From Gaiellales bacterium (lineage in GTDB: Bacteria > Actinomycetota > Thermoleophilia > Gaiellales > JAICJC01), in assembly GCA_036403155.1 (NCBI GenBank), contig DASWRM010000007.1, positions 1-64,000 of the forward strand: a stretch of DNA of 64,000 nt, in the 5' to 3' direction. The position numbers and the translations under genes were made by a program. Positions 61,223 to 64,000 of this stretch are shown here, piece by piece. Within the stretch, counting starts at the first letter, position 1. Every line of letters starts with the position of its first letter. The notes under the pieces were generated by a model. That model saw nothing but the letters and a program-made list of their open reading frames with translations, was not told the DNA's origin and ran no database searches.

Positions 61223-62295
61223 GCGGCCACACGTCCCGCGTCGACCGACAGCAGCGCAGCCTCCCGGGAGCCGAGGTCGGCACGGTCGGTGGTCGTCACG
61301 ATCGTCTGGTCGAACCGCTCGACGGCGCGCAGCAGCAGCGACCGCCGCTGAGCGTCGAGCTCTCCGGTGACGTCGTCCAGCAAGAGCAACGGCGGCTCGT
61401 CGCGCTCCTCGGCGAGGAGGTCGGCCTCGGCCAGCAGGAGGGCCAGCAGCGCACGGCGCTGTTCGCCCTGCGAGCCGTAGAGCCGCAGCTCACGGTCGCC
61501 CTCGAGCAGCGCGACATCGTCCAGGTGCGGCCCCGCGCCGGTCACAGCCCGCTCGATGTCCCGCGTCCGGCGCACGGCCAGCGCCTCGGCCATGTGCGTC
61601 TGGGCCGGGATGTTGGGGGCGTAGCGGAGCGGCGACTCGCCCGGCTCGCCGCCAAGTTCCGCAAGCCGCTGCGCGAACGGCGCCGCCAGGCGGGAGACCA
61701 GGCGGGCTCGCGCGGCGACCAAATCCTCCCCGGCCTCGGCCAGCAGCCTGTCCCACGGCTCGAGCGCCTCGGGGCGCGCCCCGCCGGCGCGCACGCGCCG
61801 CAGCAGATGGTTGCGCTGGGCGAGGCGGCGCGCGTACTCGGCGGAGCGCGCGGCGAGCGCCGGCCAGAGCCGTGCCAGCGCACGGTCGAAATACGCCCGG
61901 CGAAGCGCCGGCGCGCCCTGCACGAGGCGAAGCCGGTCGGGCGTGAAGACGAGCACCGGAAACCGGCCGAGCAGGCGCTCGACCGAGCGCTCGGGCGCGC
62001 CGTCCACCGTCACGCGCTTGGGCTCACCGGGCCGGTAGCCGATCTCGACGGCGATCTCGCGCTGACGCAGCCCGGCGCGGCTCTCGACCCGTGTCAGCTC
62101 CGCGCCGAACCGGACGACCTGCGCCTCGTTCGAGGTACGCGGCGAATAGCCAAGCAGGCCGAAGTGCACCATCTCGATCAGCGCCGTCTTGCCGGCGCCG
62201 TTGGGGCCAACCACGCCCACCAGCCCGCCGGGGAGCTCCACCTCGACGCGCTCGTAGCAACGGAAATCCGCTCCCCGGACGGCTACGGCGCGCAC
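61219..62295 (-). CDS. recF: DNA replication and repair protein RecF
   Basis: 358 residues. DFRCYERVEVELPGG opens the fold, Walker A is VGPNGAGKTALIE, the ABC signature region is GSQGEQRRALLALLLAEADLL and Walker B is PPLLLLDDVTGELD. It loads RecA at gapped DNA with RecOR. The signature reads YGSQGEQRR, the RecF form. GTG start ten bases after dnaN, in the conserved dnaA-dnaN-recF order. Confidence 0.93.
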   Translation of the reverse strand: MRAVAVRGADFRCYERVEVELPGGLVGVVGPNGAGKTALIEMVHFGLLGYSPRTSNEAQVVRFGAELTRVESRAGLRQREIAVEIGYRPGEPKRVTVDGAPERSVERLLGRFPVLVFTPDRLRLVQGAPALRRAYFDRALARLWPALAARSAEYARRLAQRNHLLRRVRAGGARPEALEPWDRLLAEAGEDLVAARARLVSRLAAPFAQRLAELGGEPGESPLRYAPNIPAQTHMAEALAVRRTRDIERAVTGAGPHLDDVALLEGDRELRLYGSQGEQRRALLALLLAEADLLAEERDEPPLLLLDDVTGELDAQRRSLLLRAVERFDQTIVTTTDRADLGSREAALLSVDAGRVAA

Positions 62296-62305
62296 GGCGC
62301 CGCTG

Positions 62306-63397
62306 TCAGGACGGCAGGCGGATGGGCATGATCAGGTACCAGAACGACCCGTCGTCGCCCTGGAGCAGCCCTGGCCGCAGCGAGCTGATCAGCCGGAGGC
62401 GGACGGTGTCGCCCTCCACGCTCTCGACGCCGTCGCGCAGGAAGTCCGGGTTGAAGCCGATCTCGAGCTTGTCGCCGTGGAAGTCCACCGGCAGCGACTC
62501 ACGCGCTTCGCCAACGTCCTGCGTCTGCGCCGTCAGGGTGAGCGACCCCTCCTCGAAGCTCAACCGCACCGGCAGGTTGCGCTGGGCCATGAGCGCCGTC
62601 CGGCGGATGACGTCCAGCAGCTCGTCCTTGGAGATGCTGACCTCGTGCTCGAACGACTGCGGCAGCAACTGGCGGTAGTTGGGGAACTGCCCGTCGATCC
62701 GGCGTGCCGACAGCCACACGCCGTCCATCCCGAACAGCACCTGGTTCTCCTGCACCGAAACCTCGAGCTTGTCACCGGATGCGATCCGCGCGATCTCGGT
62801 GAGCGCACGGGCCGGCACGATCGCCTGGACCTCGCCGGTCGCGCCCGGCAACGCCGACTCCTTGACCGAGAGCCGGTAGCTGTCCGTCGCGGCCATGGTG
62901 ACGGTGCCATCGCCGAGCTCGACCAGCACGCCGGTCAGCACCGGGCGGGACTCGTCCTTGGACGCCGCCCGCCCCACGTGTGCCACGGTGTCGACGAACG
63001 CATCGCGGTCGACGGTGAACGACGATCCACCGGGCATGGGGAGCTGGGGGAAATCCTCGGCGCTCTGGGTGCTCAGCGAATAGCGGCTGGGACCGCACTC
63101 GAGCTGCGCTGCGCCGGTGCCACCCGGCTGCGAGACGGTGACGTCCTCGGCCGGCAGCGCGCGCACGATGTCGAGCAGCAACCGGCCCGGGAGCACCACG
63201 TCTCCCGGCTCCTCGACACGGCAGCTCAGCGGCACCCTCAGCGAGATCTCCATGTCCGTGGACGCGAGCTCGGCGCCATCGGGCGTGGCGCGCATCAGGA
63301 CGCCCGACAGGATCTGCACGGTCGATCGCTGGGACACCCCACGGGCCGCGATCTGCAGTTTCGCCAGGAGCTCATCCTGGGAGCAGACGATCTTCAT
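62306..63397 (-). CDS. dnaN: DNA polymerase III sliding clamp (beta)
   Basis: 363 residues, three clamp domains. MKIVCSQDELLAKLQIAARGV is the N-terminus, GVLVELGDGTVTMAATDSYRLS the second-domain landmark and the C-terminal FWYLIMPIRLPS is the conserved end that forms the peptide-binding pocket (PMR/I L). It tethers polymerase III to DNA. GAGGAG nine bases before ATG 63397 is the ribosome binding site and minus-strand TATAAC (63454-63449) a candidate -10. Confidence 0.95.
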   Translation of the reverse strand: MKIVCSQDELLAKLQIAARGVSQRSTVQILSGVLMRATPDGAELASTDMEISLRVPLSCRVEEPGDVVLPGRLLLDIVRALPAEDVTVSQPGGTGAAQLECGPSRYSLSTQSAEDFPQLPMPGGSSFTVDRDAFVDTVAHVGRAASKDESRPVLTGVLVELGDGTVTMAATDSYRLSVKESALPGATGEVQAIVPARALTEIARIASGDKLEVSVQENQVLFGMDGVWLSARRIDGQFPNYRQLLPQSFEHEVSISKDELLDVIRRTALMAQRNLPVRLSFEEGSLTLTAQTQDVGEARESLPVDFHGDKLEIGFNPDFLRDGVESVEGDTVRLRLISSLRPGLLQGDDGSFWYLIMPIRLPS

Positions 63398-63635
63398 ACA
63401 GGTGCGCTCCTCACTACTGCATCTTCTTGGTTTAAGGAATTAAAGGAGGTTATAGGAGTAGGCCCTGTGCATGGTGCGGAAAAGTGCCGCAAGGCCGCAT
63501 CGCTCCTGTGCCTGCGGCGTTGACGGGCTGGTGGAAGGAGTTGGTGGTTGTCCACGGCGCGGCTCCCGTCGTTCGTTCCACCTGGGGAATGCCGTGGGTC
63601 CATCCGCGAGTGTCCACAGCGGTCCCACCGTGTTG
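63398..63635. other. oriC: dnaA-dnaN intergenic region, candidate part of oriC
   Basis: 238 bases between dnaA and dnaN. An AT-rich block (63425-63458, with TTTAAGGAATTAAAGG and TTATAG) could be a DNA-unwinding element; it also carries the dnaN promoter. DnaA-box-like 9-mers near the dnaA side are TTGTCCACG (63548-63556), GTGTCCACA (63610-63618) and TTGTCAACG (63633-63641, partly within the dnaA end). Actinobacterial origins usually lie here, but three imperfect boxes are few, so the main origin could also be upstream of dnaA, outside the window. Confidence 0.5.
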
Positions 63636-64000
63636 TCAACGGCCCTGCTTGATGCGGGTGGTGAGCTCCTGGACGACGTTGAAGGCCTCGCGGTCCTCCT
63701 TGAGGACACGCGCGATCTTGTTCACGCCGTGCAGGACGGTGGAGTGGTCGCGGCCGCCGAACTTGGCGCCGATCTTTGGAAGCGAGGCGTCCGTCAGCTC
63801 GCGGCACAGGTACATCGCGATGTGCCGCGGATAGGCGATCGACTGCTGGCGACGGTCACCGCGGAGCTCGGCGATGGAGAGGTGGAAGAGCTCGCTGACC
63901 GCGCTCTGGATGTGCTCGATGGTGATCGGCCGCGTTGGCCCGTGGGGAAACAGGTCCCGCAGCACCTCTTCGGCGACGCCGGTGGAGATCGGCCTGCCGG
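63636..64000 (-). CDS. dnaA: chromosomal replication initiator DnaA, C-terminal part (5' end beyond the right edge)
   Basis: The last 121 codons. [30 protein letters not shown] is the end of the AAA+ lid region, and domain IV follows with [47 protein letters not shown], the DnaA-box-recognition helix-turn-helix signature. The protein ends TTRIKQGR. The first two-thirds, including the ATP-binding motifs, are outside the window. Confidence 0.95.
   Translation of the reverse strand, partial: GRPISTGVAEEVLRDLFPHGPTRPITIEHIQSAVSELFHLSIAELRGDRRQQSIAYPRHIAMYLCRELTDASLPKIGAKFGGRDHSTVLHGVNKIARVLKEDREAFNVVQELTTRIKQGR

Overview
The window is about 70 percent GC and gene-dense on both strands, with many 4-base ATGA or GTGA overlaps. 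This, together with the FAS-II, AccDA and DUF4430 content, suggests a deep-branching high-GC actinobacterium, most likely Thermoleophilia (Gaiellales or Solirubrobacterales). That placement is inference; there is no rRNA gene here to confirm it. The right edge is the replication-origin neighbourhood, read on the minus strand: dnaA (cut by the edge), dnaN, recF, dciA (DUF721), gyrB, gyrA. I see no tRNA, rRNA, CRISPR array or insertion sequence.

Layout. 1-9.9 kb: membrane and envelope proteins, an M42 peptidase, a TlpA/CcdA redox pair, and a four-gene nucleotide-sugar operon. 9.9-12.3 kb: SpoIID-like protein and signal peptidase I. 12.3-15.0 kb: CoA-ester lyase, acyl-CoA dehydrogenase and MaoC hydratase. 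21.2-23.9 kb: a B12-dependent mutase and a crotonyl-CoA carboxylase/reductase-like protein. These two blocks together look like an ethylmalonyl-CoA acetate-assimilation pathway, and acetyl-CoA synthetase follows at 25.4 kb. 15-21 kb: AIM24, an ABC exporter, a ferredoxin reductase-like flavoprotein, RibB and a DUF3352 lipoprotein. 27.5-36.9 kb: two half-size TauE proteins, OtsB, PolX, a dolichol-phosphate-mannose-synthase-like glycosyltransferase, thioredoxin, an EamA transporter, ThiL, PheA and a DUF1998 helicase. 36.9-42.5 kb: a cobalamin-riboswitch operon for an ECF transporter with transcobalamin-like surface proteins. 42.5-44.6 kb: tandem CaCA antiporters. 44.7-51.5 kb: an ECF sigma factor heading fabZ-fabH-fabD-fabG-fabF-accD-accA, with birA divergent. 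52-55.6 kb: NfeD/stomatin, a GalT-like enzyme and a small MerR protein.

Three things stand out. First, the B12 locus carries, as separate secreted proteins, counterparts of both halves of animal transcobalamin (an alpha/alpha-barrel-type protein and DUF4430 domains) beside a dedicated ECF transporter and under a B12 riboswitch; a B12-dependent mutase lies 14 kb away. Second, pheA is preceded by an 18-codon Phe-containing leader peptide and mutually exclusive hairpins, a transcription attenuator whose terminator arm is also the pheA ribosome binding site. Third, many genes have a TANNNT -10 element only 5-9 bases before the start codon, implying widespread leaderless mRNAs, and five of the eight divergent gene pairs have overlapping or interleaved -10 elements facing opposite ways.
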